A DNA stretch of 64,000 nucleotides from STC-113 sp964618565 (GTDB taxonomy: Bacteria; Patescibacteriota; Gracilibacteria; BD1-5; UBA2023): assembly GCA_964618565.1 (NCBI GenBank), contig CAZUBA010000003.1:1-64000 (forward strand), read 5' to 3'. The notes beneath the pieces are model-generated. The model was not told the origin of the DNA and searched no databases. It was given only the letters and a program-made list of their open reading frames with translations. The position numbers and the translations under genes are program-made. This document shows positions 21,485-30,668 of the stretch, one piece after another; the stretch's first letter is position 1; each line of letters begins with the position of its first letter.

Positions 21485-21512
21485 AGTATAGAAATAAACA
21501 TTCCAAAATCAA
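21485..21512 (-). promoter_or_regulatory. promoter of the hisS leader
   Basis: TTGATT (21507-21512) and TATACT (21485-21490) on the minus strand with 16 bp between them. Transcription would start about 15 nt before the leader-peptide ATG. Confidence 0.65.
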
Positions 21513-21606
21513 ATTTTTTCTTAAAAACGCATTCAAGAAAGATAAGTGATTTCAATATTTTAAGGTGAAAATATTGATACCCTTTGTTGGTTTCCGAAGT
21601 TAGCAA

Positions 21607-22503
21607 TTAAAACTCTGTTCAGTATTTTTTCAAAAAACAATCCTTGTAACCTCAAAATCTAGAGCTTATATTATCAAGGATTTGAAAGAAAAAATGTTCA
21701 GATATTATGTATTGAAATACTGCCATATTACTTTCTCAATTAAGGATTCACCTTTTGTTTAATTTTTCTTTCTCAATTAAGATATTTTTTCTGAGATCAT
21801 AAAATTCCTCTCTTGTTATATTCAAAATCAGTCATTCATTTAAATCCAAGCTATTCATAATGCCTTTTCAAGTATTTTCTTTAAAAAGCGGTATGTTAAG
21901 GTCGCTTATCTGTAAGCACTCTCTTTCATGGGCGCTGAATACAGGCAAATTAAAAGGAACTCACTCGATTGCCAATCTTATATCTTCCAAATCCCATTCG
22001 GTAGGTATTTTTGGAGAAAATAATATTAGGCTCATATCTCATCAAAATGGATGATTAAAGGCATATCTGACTGAAGACAAGACAGTCATGAAGAACCTGA
22101 ACAAAAATTCATCGTTTTGGATATTCGTAACGTACGTCGGAATCTTATAACAAGCGACCGTTCCGACATCATTCTCAAAAAAATCATCTACCAGTTTTTT
22201 TGAAATCAATCAAGATTGAATCGAGGATTCAAGATTCTTGAGTGAGGTTCAGCGAAGATATAAAGTCCTTAGAGAGCTTTCTCTGGCGTCGTTTATGATT
22301 TTTAAGATATCATGTTCGTACTTTCTAGTAATTCATGCAATATCTGTCACCTTAAAAACTGTCGAATTCTCAATTTTTGCGATTTGAGCCTGAGGCGTTG
22401 ATAAGATTTTACCTACAAAAGCACGTAGCTCATCAATAAAAGATATACTGGTATCTTTAAGGCGAACGTCAATTGATGTGAAATTTTTCGGAGCATTTTT
22501 CAT
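21607..22503 (-). CDS. hypothetical protein
   Basis: This 298-residue protein has eight or nine in-frame UGA codons. It looks cytosolic: no signal peptide and no membrane helix. The N-terminal 60 residues (TSIDVRLKDTSISFIDELRA) look like a small alpha/beta unit, followed by helical segments. I recognise no family. ATG at 22503 is chosen; an in-frame TTG 12 bp upstream is possible. It is upstream of the hisS leader on the same strand but the leader has its own promoter. Confidence 0.7.
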
Positions 22504-22592
22504 ACATATCGGCAATAGGATTAATTCTATTATTTATAGCACATAATATGATGAAAGTCAATTTTGAAGCCATTATTCCATTCTTGGTGTCT

Positions 22593-22692
22593 GTCCGCTT
22601 CGCTCCCGGGCATAAACTTCTCATCCCTTTCTCTCCGGCAAACCAAAAGACACAAAAAATCCTGCTTTCACAGGATTTATATTTGTCTTCTT
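22593..22692. repeat. 98-bp repeat, copy 1
   Basis: Nearly identical to 23523-23620. Each copy runs from GTCCGCTTCGCTCCCGG through a terminator-like AAATCCTG-CAGGATTT hairpin to TTTGTCTTCTT. The two copies are in direct orientation and flank the 210-residue gene at 22703-23335. The GC-rich start contrasts with the AT-rich host DNA. Confidence 0.85.
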
Positions 22693-22702
22693 TTAATCTT
22701 AA

Positions 22703-23335
22703 TTATACAATACCTAACAATATCAGGGGTTGTTCACAAATAATATCAGAAATTTTTAATTCAGATCTAGAAATCTTATCTATTAAATCTCTTTTAAATC
22801 ATAATTTTTCAAGTACATAAGTTGGATTACGATGTCAGTTAGAGATTAGTAATTCCTCAGTTGAGCTTTTTTCTATAATATCTTTGACAACTTTATCAAT
22901 CTCTTCTTCGTTTGGAATTTTTCCTTTTGCCTTTATATATTTAAATTGAATATCCTTGATAAAGCCATTACTTTCACATGCAACGTTAAAAGCATGTCTT
23001 GTAATGAATATATTGCTTAATGTTGCAGGTTTATACATGTATGATGCAAGAAACTCAGTTATTAATTTTTTTTCAAAAAGAGTTGTATAAAAATCTGAAA
23101 GACATTTTTTCATTCTCTTTGCAACCAATTTATTACTTGTATCCAATCTTGCATCTAAAGATGCGATTAGCCTTTCAAGAATCATTGGATTATCTTCAAT
23201 TACGAATTCTGTTTTTTGCACACACAATTTTTTTGTTCGATCCCCCGTAAGCCTTCTTACTGAGTCAATGACACTAATATTATTTTCTGGAAAAGTTTCA
23301 ATTCAGCTTTTGCATTCCTTTATCTTGTTTGCCAT
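22703..23335 (-). CDS. hypothetical protein flanked by direct repeats
   Basis: This 210-residue protein is Lys/Ile-rich and lower in GC than its neighbours. It is predicted soluble and helical (MILERLIASLDARLDTSNKL; EEIDKVVKDIIEKSSTEELL). Only three UGA glycine codons are present. No family is recognised. It lies between two direct copies of a 98-bp repeat and next to a duplicated tRNA-Leu 3' end. The gene may thus belong to a small inserted element, though no integrase is present. Confidence 0.7.
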
Positions 23336-23498
23336 TTTTAAATTTTTTACAAAGATATTAAATTCTATATATAAAAACTATAACACAATATACAAAAAAA
23401 TCAAAAAAATAGAATTTTTAGTGATTTTTCTCTATACACAATCTATTTATAATCTATGATTTTATCATCATTCAAATAAAGTTCAATTTTGTCAAACC

Positions 23499-23517
23499 TG
23501 GTGCCGAGAAAGAGATT
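23499..23517 (-). repeat. detached copy of the tRNA-Leu 3' end (att-like)
   Basis: TGGTGCCGAGAAAGAGATT is identical to 23621-23639, the 3' end of the intact tRNA-Leu gene including CCA. A direct repeat of a tRNA 3' end is the classic footprint of tRNA-targeted integration. The segment between the two copies is the 98-bp repeat. Confidence 0.7.
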
Positions 23518-23522
23518 TACTC

Positions 23523-23620
23523 GTCCGCTTCGCTCCCGGGCATAAACTTCTCATCCCTTTCTCTCCGGCAAACCAAAAGACACAAAAAATCCTGCTGTCA
23601 CAGGATTTTATTTGTCTTCT
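23523..23620. repeat. 98-bp repeat, copy 2
   Basis: Partner of 22593-22692. It abuts the CCA end of tRNA-Leu and could supply a terminator hairpin (AAATCCTG/CAGGATTT) for it. Confidence 0.85.
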
Positions 23621-23706
23621 TGGTGCCGAGAAAGAGATTCGAACTCTCACATCCATGCGGACACAGCCACCTCAAGGCTGCGTGTCTACCATTTCACCAC
23701 CTCGGC
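23621..23706 (-). tRNA. tRNA-Leu (GAG)
   Basis: This is an 86-nt gene with encoded CCA. The acceptor is GCCGAGG, and the anticodon loop TTGAGGT sits on a CAGCC/GGCTG stem. It has a long leucine-type variable arm and T-loop GTTCGAATC. Anticodon GAG reads CUU/CUC. Confidence 0.95.
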
Positions 23707-23749
23707 ATGAGGGGAATACAAATATCGTTTAGGTTTTGCCTTTGAACGG

Positions 23750-23813
23750 TGTGCACCTCAGGCTGCGTGCCTGCCTGCCGGTAGGCAGGTCTACCATTTC
23801 ACCATCTCGGCAT
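23750..23813 (-). pseudogene. tRNA-Leu 5'-half remnant interrupted by palindrome
   Basis: On the minus strand this repeats the 5' half of tRNA-Leu (TGCCGAGATGGTGAAATGGT, then AGAC), then the 20-nt palindrome at 23770-23789, then ACGCAGCCTGAGGTGC. Flanks (GGCATAAGGGGAA versus GGCATGAGGGGAA) also match the intact gene. It is a partial duplication carrying a repeat insertion and cannot make a functional tRNA. Confidence 0.8.
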
Positions 23814-23904
23814 AAGGGGAATTTCTATTGGTGGAGAGATTTTATGTAATTTTTTGTAAGTTGCAAATTAAATTAATTAAAATCGTAGATAAACTCCGAT
23901 GATA

Positions 23905-26349
23905 TTAATCTGCAATATTTGTTTTCTGTAATTCCTTCTTTTTTCTTATGCTTTCTATTTCAAATTTTCTGATGCATAACCTCAATTCCGTATCCAAACT
24001 TCATCTCAATCATATGAATTTAGATCAAAATAATATTTTGTTTCAAATTTCTTTTCTAAAGGTTAAAATAAGTTTTATATTGAATATTTTTTCTTTTCAT
24101 CATAATCATACTAATTTCATATATAAATCCACTATATCATTCTCTTGATAAAATATTTGTTCTTCGTCACTGATTTTTGCTTTATCGATACAAAATCAGA
24201 TTCATCAAACACTGATATCTTTTAGAAAACATTCTTTTTGATCAATCTCAATAGGAATAATTTCATCAAGTAAAACATCTGTATTTTTTCCATCTTCAAA
24301 CTTCAATCTTCAAAACTCAATCCTGAATTCCTCCCTTCTATCCATTCAATCGATCCTTGACTCTTTAGTATCCCTTATAATTCAAACCTCATTGATTTCT
24401 TCCAAAATAATAATCTTTATCTTTTCAAAATCTAATCTCAGAATATTTGTAGAATCAGTGTAACTGCCATAGTCAAAATCTCAAAGCATGAGTTTACCGA
24501 TATGATCATTATTCCATTCGTTAAAAAGTTGAGATAACCTGTCTAAGAATGATTCTTTCTCGCTCATTCATTTAAGGTTTTTCAGATTCTCAATATCAAA
24601 AGATTCAAAGAAATCTGCTAATCTTATGCTTAAAAATTCCTCATTTGTTCAATAATTTATATTAATGACGTATTCAGAGGTATTGATTTGTAACTCTTTA
24701 ATGCTTTGCTCTTCGGACACATGTGCCAAAAATGAATTCAGCTCTTCCATTTTTTTCAAGGCATCCGGAGAACTTGTATCCTTATTTAAATAAAGAGCCA
24801 TCTTTCTTTTGATTTTCTTGAGTGTTTCAATATTTCATAAAACATCTTTTTTAAAAAGAAGAATTATTCTCGTATCTTTTGTTTTCAAAACCTGAAGTTC
24901 TCATTTATGGAATTTAGCATCAAGCTTATTTATATTTACTGACTTTTTAATCAATAAATTACAAGCATTTATTTCCTCTGCTTGAAGATTATCACATATT
25001 ATGGTGCAACCGACTGCCTTCTTATTGATTCTTACATTTTTTCATATTATAGTAGAATATTCAGCATAATCTATTTCAATATCTCAACTGAATGATTCAA
25101 TATATGAACTAGTGATAACATTTCAATTTATGAAAATATTTCAATCAAGTGCAATGGCACTTCAATTTATAACATTTCAGAATACATTCATATTTCATCG
25201 GACAGATGTCACCTTTCATTCGATATTTCAATTCTCAACCCTTATATTATTTCATATAAGTTCATAATATTTTCTTACATTTCATAATAATGATATCTTT
25301 TCTCAGCAGGTTATCTCAAGGCTTTGGGTTTCCTTTCAGATATCTCATCTGTAATTGATTTCCTTGCTTACAGATATCTTAGTTGGTATATGAATTCAAG
25401 AAGAATGATATTCCGTTTCAGCATTTATGAATCAACTTACATTAGCTTTTATGTACACTTTCGTATCATTTTCTGAAGTCTCAATTCATTCTCAGCACAG
25501 AATCTGAAGATTTATATTATCCTCTCAAATAAGTCAATCAATTATTCTTCAATCTATTTGCATTCACTTGCTTCAGAAGGTCGGTTTGTATTTTATTGCC
25601 ATCAATCAATCGTTTACATTACAATCAATTTGAGGAAAAATACATTTGAATCTCTTAAGATCAACATTTTCTTTTTCGGAGACTTCTACAGGTTTCTTAT
25701 CTGGCTTCATTTCAATCAATGTCTCAAGCCTAGACGGATTTCATGTGGTAGGAGATTTAATTTTAGCAATTGTTCATTTATAATATTGCACTCACAATCA
25801 CTTGCAGATTTCATTTTTATCCAATCAGAATCTTAATCATTTTGAGAACATATAAGCAATAAATTCATCAAATTTAAAATCAAAAATGACCTCCTTTCAA
25901 CTCTCAGATTCAACATATATCCTTGAAAAGGTGCATTCGACTTTTAACAACTGTCAATTATATTCTGAGTTATTCAAAATGAATTTTTTATACTCATCTC
26001 TTCTTACAGATGAAAATGGGCAAATTTTCTTTCAAAGTATTAATCCTTCAGAGCATTGTTTCTGTTCCTCGAAATTGTAGATGATTTCTTGGAAGTTATC
26101 GTAATTAAGGTCTTCTATATAATGATATTTGAAGAAAACATCGAATATCGATAACATTTTTTCTCTATTTGATATATCTTTCAATTTAATTGAGATATTC
26201 ATTCCCTCAGAATGAAAATACTTTAAAATATCCTCAAGAAGTATTTCTTGAGAATTTTCTCTTACAGTTTCTATTACCTTGGGAGCAAAAGATGTGATTT
26301 CACTTTTTCTATCTGTTAGGTTTTCATGCCCATCCTTAGTAAAGTTCAT
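23905..26349 (-). CDS. FapA/DUF342 protein with C-terminal PilZ domain
   Basis: This 814-residue protein is one frame with many UGA codons. After an N-terminal helical region (1-150), residues from about 215 show the FapA (DUF342) style. It has short glycine-punctuated beta-helix turns (INLQILCGEGIE; GKVTSVRGNMNVFGNVINGS; ALDGNIFINGNVITSSYIES). A coiled coil follows. The C-terminus has a PilZ-like domain with the arginine motif DRREEFR and KDISVGGIGF, i.e. RxxxR plus D-x-S-x-x-G, the c-di-GMP-binding signature. FapA-type proteins are linked to membrane-associated assembly and polymer export. The pilin and pilus-ATPase genes elsewhere in the window suggest a surface-appendage role under c-di-GMP control. 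That role is inference. Confidence 0.85.
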
Positions 26350-26430
26350 ATCTGATCCTAATTATTTTCATATTTCTAATTTTATCGCATAGATTAAAAA
26401 AAGTCAATTTATGAGCTTAAAAATCAATAT

Positions 26431-26462
26431 AAAAGAGACTCTTTAAAAAAAGAGTCTCTTTT
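26431..26462. terminator. bidirectional terminator
   Basis: AAAAGAGACTCTTT and AAAGAGTCTCTTTT arms around a short A-loop; near-perfect palindrome upstream of the FapA gene. Confidence 0.8.
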
Positions 26463-26500
26463 ATGATTAGAGTTTCTTTATTTTCATCTCTAGCCCTATA

Positions 26501-26521
26501 TGGTACGCCCTGCTGGGGTCG
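26501..26521 (-). repeat. detached tRNA-Arg 3'-end fragment
   Basis: These 21 nt are identical to the 3' end of the tRNA-Arg gene (27457-27477) including CCA. The rest of the tRNA is replaced by GC-rich tandem repeats. This is a second example of a loose tRNA 3' end in the window. Confidence 0.75.
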
Positions 26522-26534
26522 CCCTCCGGGCCGT

Positions 26535-26612
26535 ACCCCAAGAGTACTTCCTGCGGGCGCACCCCAAGAGTACTTCCTGCGGGCGCACCCCAAGAGTACT
26601 TCCTGCGGGCGC
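26535..26612. repeat. 26-bp tandem repeat, three exact units
   Basis: Unit ACCCCAAGAGTACTTCCTGC-GGGCGC is repeated three times without a mismatch at 26535, 26561 and 26587. It is strongly GC-rich in an AT-rich genome. It lies between the tRNA-Arg fragment and further short palindromes (GAAAGACAAATCATTGTCTTTC, AAATTTG-CTG-CACAAATTT). No gene is supported in 26463-26799. Confidence 0.95.
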
Positions 26613-26670
26613 CCTCGGCCGAAAGACAAATCATTGTCTTTCTAAATTTGCTGCACAAATTTGCCTCACG

Positions 26671-26690
26671 CCTGCCTGCCGGTGGGCAGG
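26671..26690. repeat. 20-nt GC-rich palindromic repeat
   Basis: CCTGCCTGCCGGTGGGCAGG differs by one base from the copy at 23770 and from the complement of the copy at 317. Confidence 0.75.
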
Positions 26691-26799
26691 TTCGCCCCCC
26701 CTCTAATCGTCATAAGAAAACAAATTACCCCTATTGCGTAAGGAGTAATTTTTGCTTTGATTGGTAGAGCCTAATAGACCGTTAAATTTATTTACCTGT

Positions 26800-27372
26800 C
26801 TATAAAACCTCATTAGATTTTTTTAAATTTGCTATTTTACCTAACGGTAATAAAGCATTTTTATGATCCTCTTCATTAGCTGCAGTACAACAATCAGTCA
26901 AAACTATTATATCGTAGTCCCTATCATGAGCATCTCTTACAGTATTTGAAACTGCTAAATCAGTCGCAACTCCTGCTATATAAACAGTATCAATTCAATT
27001 ATTTTTTAAAATCAGGTCCAAAGATGTTGAATAAAAGGCACTTACTCTATGTTTCGTTATAATTATATCATCTTTATCAATATCTAACTGTTCATGAAAT
27101 TGAGTTGACCAGTTTTCCAATTTTAGAACTTGAAATTCATGAGCTTTGCCGAATAGCAAAGATGATTTAGGTTGCTCTATATATGTAGAAGAAAAACCAA
27201 TTCTTATATGAATAATTAAAATTTTTTTCTCACGAGCGTTTTTTATTGCGTATGAAAGATTTTGAAAAACATTATTATTTTTTATATAATCCGAATAACC
27301 TTTTTTAGCTAGTTTTCAATCTTCATGAACAATTTCATTTATGAAATCTACCAGTATCAATGCTGAATTCAT
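26800..27372 (-). CDS. isochorismatase-family hydrolase-like protein
   Basis: This 190-residue protein has the isochorismatase/cysteine-hydrolase fold: Asp in SALILVDFINEI, Lys in IIITKHRVSAF, then YIAGVATDLAVSNTVRDAHD. In typical nicotinamidases the residue at the LAV alanine is the catalytic Cys (CV). Here it is Ala, so standard Cys-dependent amidase chemistry is unlikely. Some subfamilies carry this GVATDLAV form, and nearby DCCTA cysteines exist, but the activity is open. It has only three UGA codons. It stands alone between repeats and tRNA-Arg. Confidence 0.85.
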
Positions 27373-27456
27373 AGTTTTTAGCTTAAAAATATTTTTTAAA
27401 ACATTAGCTTTCTTTATCTCAAACTCTAAATAAGTATAAAGTTCGATCAAATCAAT

Positions 27457-27532
27457 TGGTACGCCCTGCTGGGGTCGAACCAGCAACCAACGGCTTCGAA
27501 GACCGCTACTCTATCCATTGAGCTAAGGGCGC
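27457..27532 (-). tRNA. tRNA-Arg (TCG)
   Basis: This is a 76-nt cloverleaf with encoded CCA: acceptor GCGCCCT/AGGGCGT, D-arm AGCTCAATGGATAGAGT, anticodon loop CTTCGAA (anticodon TCG, reads CGA), and T-arm GCTGGTTCGACCCCAGC. Confidence 0.93.
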
Positions 27533-27612
27533 AAATATTGCATAACTTGCCGTAAAAACTGTTTTTTGAGATTTCTCTCTGTATAATCCTTGCATTGATC
27601 ATGGAAATCATA

Positions 27613-27689
27613 TGATTGCCCTGCTGGGGTCGAATGAGCAACCGGGCGGCTTCGAAGACCGCTACTCTATTAGATTGAGCTAAGGGCGC
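27613..27689 (-). pseudogene. decayed tRNA-Arg copy
   Basis: This is a near copy of the tRNA-Arg gene, 80 bp upstream of it, with the same acceptor 5' strand, anticodon arm and T-loop. The T-stem is broken (GCTCA against CCAGC), the D-loop is altered, and the acceptor 3' end reads AGGGCAA with no ACCA. Probably non-functional. Confidence 0.75.
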
Positions 27690-27818
27690 ATATATAAAGA
27701 ACTGCTGCACAAGTATATATCAAGGACAAGAAAACTCAAATTTTATTCTTAAAATCATTGCAAATAAATTTAAAAAATATATAATTTAATATTAAATATA
27801 AAACATTAATTTGTCAAT

Positions 27819-28235
27819 ATGCCTAATTCTGATAATACAAAACCACTTGAGCAGCCTATATATCAGCCGCTGCAGAATTTAAAAAGAATATTGAAAACCA
27901 CCTCTGAAAGATTCAATGGCCTAAAAATTGAAGCTCGTGAAGCGTTATATGGTAGAGATACAGAAAAATACAAAGAAAAATTAAAAGAGAGAACTAAATT
28001 AATAATCGATCTGCCAAATCAGATTGAGTCTGAACTTGCAAATATAGAAACAACTTTAAAGGAAGATATATCTTCAAGAACAAGACAATTTTCATTACTT
28101 GCTGAAGAAACATTAAAGGATGATAACATGTTATGAATGAGTGCCTTACTCGATCTAAAAGGAAGCAATATCGAAGATAAAAATCTTCTTGAGCATCTTA
28201 TAGATGAATTAGAAGAACTTGAAAAAAAGAAATAA
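27819..28235 (+). CDS. hypothetical coiled-coil protein
   Basis: This 138-residue protein is highly charged, with continuous predicted helix from about residue 18 to the end and a Lys/Glu C-terminus (DELEELEKKK). Only one UGA codon is present. No family is recognised. It is followed at once by a strong terminator shared with convergent secF. Confidence 0.72.
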
Positions 28236-28236
28236 A

Positions 28237-28272
28237 AAACACCTTCCAAGGTTTCCCTGGAAGGTGTTTTTT
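28237..28272. terminator. bidirectional terminator
   Basis: ACACCTTCCA/TGGAAGGTGT hairpin flanked by A- and T-runs. Confidence 0.9.
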
Positions 28273-28281
28273 ATGATTGAC

Positions 28282-29250
28282 TTATTTCTTTCAGCTGAAA
28301 TCATATAGCATAGGAGCAGCTATGGCGATAGATGAATAAGTTCAGAAAATTGTTCAGAATATCATCGCAAGTATGAAGCCCTTTATCGCAACGGGACCAA
28401 AGAAGAACATTGCAAGAAGGGTAATGAATACTGTAAATGAAGTGAATATAGAACGAGTAAGGGTTTCGTTTATAGAGTTATTGATAAGCACTCAAAAATC
28501 AATTTTCTTATTAAGCTTTTGTTTAAGATTAGAGCGTATTCTATCTAGGATGACTATAGTATCGCTTACTGAATAACCAAGAACCGTCAGCATTGCCGTA
28601 ATAAAGAATGTATCCACTTTGAATTCTGGAAAGAAGAATGATGTAATCAGATAAAATCCGAGTGCAGCAAGCACATCATGAGCCAATGTTATTATTGTTA
28701 CAAAAGCAAAGGGATAGCTTGAAAATCCTTCGATTGATCATCTGAATGCGAATGAAATATATAAAGATATCGCTAGGATGGTGATTATTATTGTTACGAA
28801 AGCTGTTTTTTTGATATAATCTCCAAAAGATTCTCAGATGTTGATGTATTTCGTAAGTTCAATTTGAGAAGAGCTTATAGAAGCGAATTTTGCACTTAGC
28901 TTGTTTTTAAAGGATGTCTTAAGGCTATCGAGTTCTTTTCCGTCCAAATTATCTATCTTGTTCAATCAGGCTTCAATTACAAATTTATCCTCTCATGCAA
29001 TCTTGTAAGTAGTAATAGTGTTGACCAGCTCCTTATTATTATAAACTATCTCTTTCTTCACGCTTTGGACAACTTCTGAAACGGTTTTAATATCAAGCTC
29101 ATTAGTATAGCTATATTCAGCTTGAACTCCTCCGGTCATATCAATACCGAGATTAAGCGGCAATGCAAATATTGCAATGATTGCAATCAGGCTAATGGAT
29201 GCAGCAACAGAATAGAAACTGAAACGCTTGGATATGAAATTGAATTTCAT
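28282..29250 (-). CDS. secF: protein translocase subunit SecF
   Basis: This 322-residue protein has about six membrane helices. The N-terminal helix is followed by the SecD/F signature LGIDMTGGVQAEYSY. A periplasmic domain of about 100 residues follows, then the conserved TVLGYSVSDTIVILDRIRSNL, then LINNSINET and TRSIFTSFTVFITLLAMFFFG. SecF with SecD uses the proton gradient to pull preproteins through SecYEG. SecD is not adjacent, although the two genes usually neighbour each other. Its ATG follows a short AT-rich leader. Confidence 0.94.
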
Positions 29251-29507
29251 TTTTAATATTAATTAATAGGTAAAACTGCCGAGATATTTTTTAAAAGGCA
29301 AAAACCCGAATTTTTAGAATTCAAGTACCAACCTTTTATAAGACGAAAAGGCAAAAAGTCAAAATATTTATTCTTAAATTTATTGCACAAATGGGTAAAA
29401 TAGATTATAATATGAAAGTAAATGTTGATTAAGACATATAACTTACTTATTTTATCCTTCATTAAGCCATAGAAGTTATTAGTTTCTCAAATAAAAAATA
29501 AAAGAAT
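29251..29507. other. divergent intergenic region
   Basis: This gap of 257 bp between the start of secF and the start of the PrgI-like gene is strongly AT-rich. No frame, repeat or convincing structured RNA is seen. It should hold both promoters. Confidence 0.6.
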
Positions 29508-29912
29508 ATGCAATACAAGATTCCTGTCCAGATAGAAAATGAGGATAAAATTTTCCTTAATTTAAGTCTTCGCCAAATCATGATACTCATGATAGGGTTT
29601 TCAGTTGCATATACGGTTTTCAAATCTCTGGAGAAAAACGTTTGATGAACTGTTGCATTATTTCCTACTATCATAATAGGCTTCATTACATTTGTAATTG
29701 CCGTTTTTAAGCATACTGAGATGACATTCGTGCCATTTTTGCTTAACCTGATAAGATTGCAGCTGAATTCTTGATTGAGAGTTTGGTCAAAATGAGTTGA
29801 ATCCTTCTCTAAGGTGGAGGTCTGATATGTGCCGCCTGAAGATAGCATACAGGAAAAAATGCATTCAAAGACTACGAAACATATACATGATGATATATTA
29901 TCAAAGATATAA
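29508..29912 (+). CDS. PrgI-family type IV secretion protein
   Basis: This 134-residue protein begins YKIPVQIENEDKIFLNLSLRQ, the typical PrgI-family start. Two membrane helices follow (IMILMIGFSVAYTVF; TVALFPTIIIGFITFVIAVF) and then a short cytoplasmic tail. PrgI proteins take the VirB3-like place in Gram-positive-type T4SS/conjugation systems. The next gene encodes a TraC/VirB4-N-terminal-like protein, which supports the assignment. Confidence 0.8.
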
Positions 29913-29942
29913 AAAATTTAACTAATCTTAATAATCAAAAAT

Positions 29943-30668
29943 ATGACCGATAAGACTGTGGACTCAGTAAAATCAAAGCAAAAAGCACCCTCTGATACAA
30001 CCACGCAAAGGTATCTTCCTTTTTCTGAAATCAGGGATAATATGATTATAATGAAGGATGGATCTACAAGGATGGTGATCAAGGTCAAAGCTATCAATTT
30101 CAATCTGAAGAGCGAAGAAGAGCAAGATTCTATCATATACTCATATCAGAGATTCTTGAATTCCTTAAGATTCCCTATTCAGATCATCGTAAGATCCCTT
30201 AAGGTGGATATTGATGCATATATAAACAAATTGAAAAATCTCGCGGTAAAACAGCAGAATCCTCTATTGCAGGAGCAGGCATACAGATATATAGATTTTC
30301 TTGTAAATCTGATTGATATGGCGCAGATAATGAAAAAGGATTTTTATATTGTTGTGCCTTATGATTCTGATGAGAATAAGAGTGTTCGAAAGACTTGAAT
30401 TGTCTGAATATTTCAGAATTTCTGGGCTGCAATAACACAGGAAGAGAATGTCTGAACTATAAGAGAAAGAAGAAGGAAGATAGATTTTTTGAAAAAAGAG
30501 ACTCATGAAAGAGTTATGACAATAAAGACAAGCCTAGAACAGATATGAATAAAATCAGAAGAAGTGCAGAAAGATGACCTTATTAAGCTTATGATGAATT
30601 ATTATAATCCAAGGGTGAACACTGAGATAAAAGTCAGAGAGGATATCTGAAAAATCAATGTTGAATAA
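29943..30668 (+). CDS. TraC/VirB4 N-terminal-like T4SS protein
   Basis: This 241-residue protein resembles the N-terminal domain of VirB4/TraC ATPases (YLPFSEIRDNMIIMKDGSTR; YSYQRFLNSLRFPIQIIVRS; YRYIDFLVNLIDMAQIMKKDF). There is no P-loop, so the ATPase half is separate or missing. PrgI followed by a stand-alone TraC-N protein is a common pair in CPR-type genomes. It lies 30 bp after the PrgI gene and its stop overlaps the start of yraN, so the three are one transcript. Confidence 0.75.

Noticed and set aside
22703..23335. Toxin or integrase encoded in the repeat-flanked gene
   Set aside because: The protein shows no integrase R-H-R-Y pattern, no PIN or HEPN motif and no partner gene, so a mobile function cannot be claimed from the sequence.
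26535..26612. CRISPR array
   Set aside because: Three exact 26-bp units abut with no spacer between them, and no cas gene is present in the window.
26417..26706. Overlapping frames on both strands over the GC-rich 26-bp repeats
   Set aside because: They are open only because the repeat has no stop codon. The repeat unit is not a multiple of three, and the predicted peptides are repeat artefacts.
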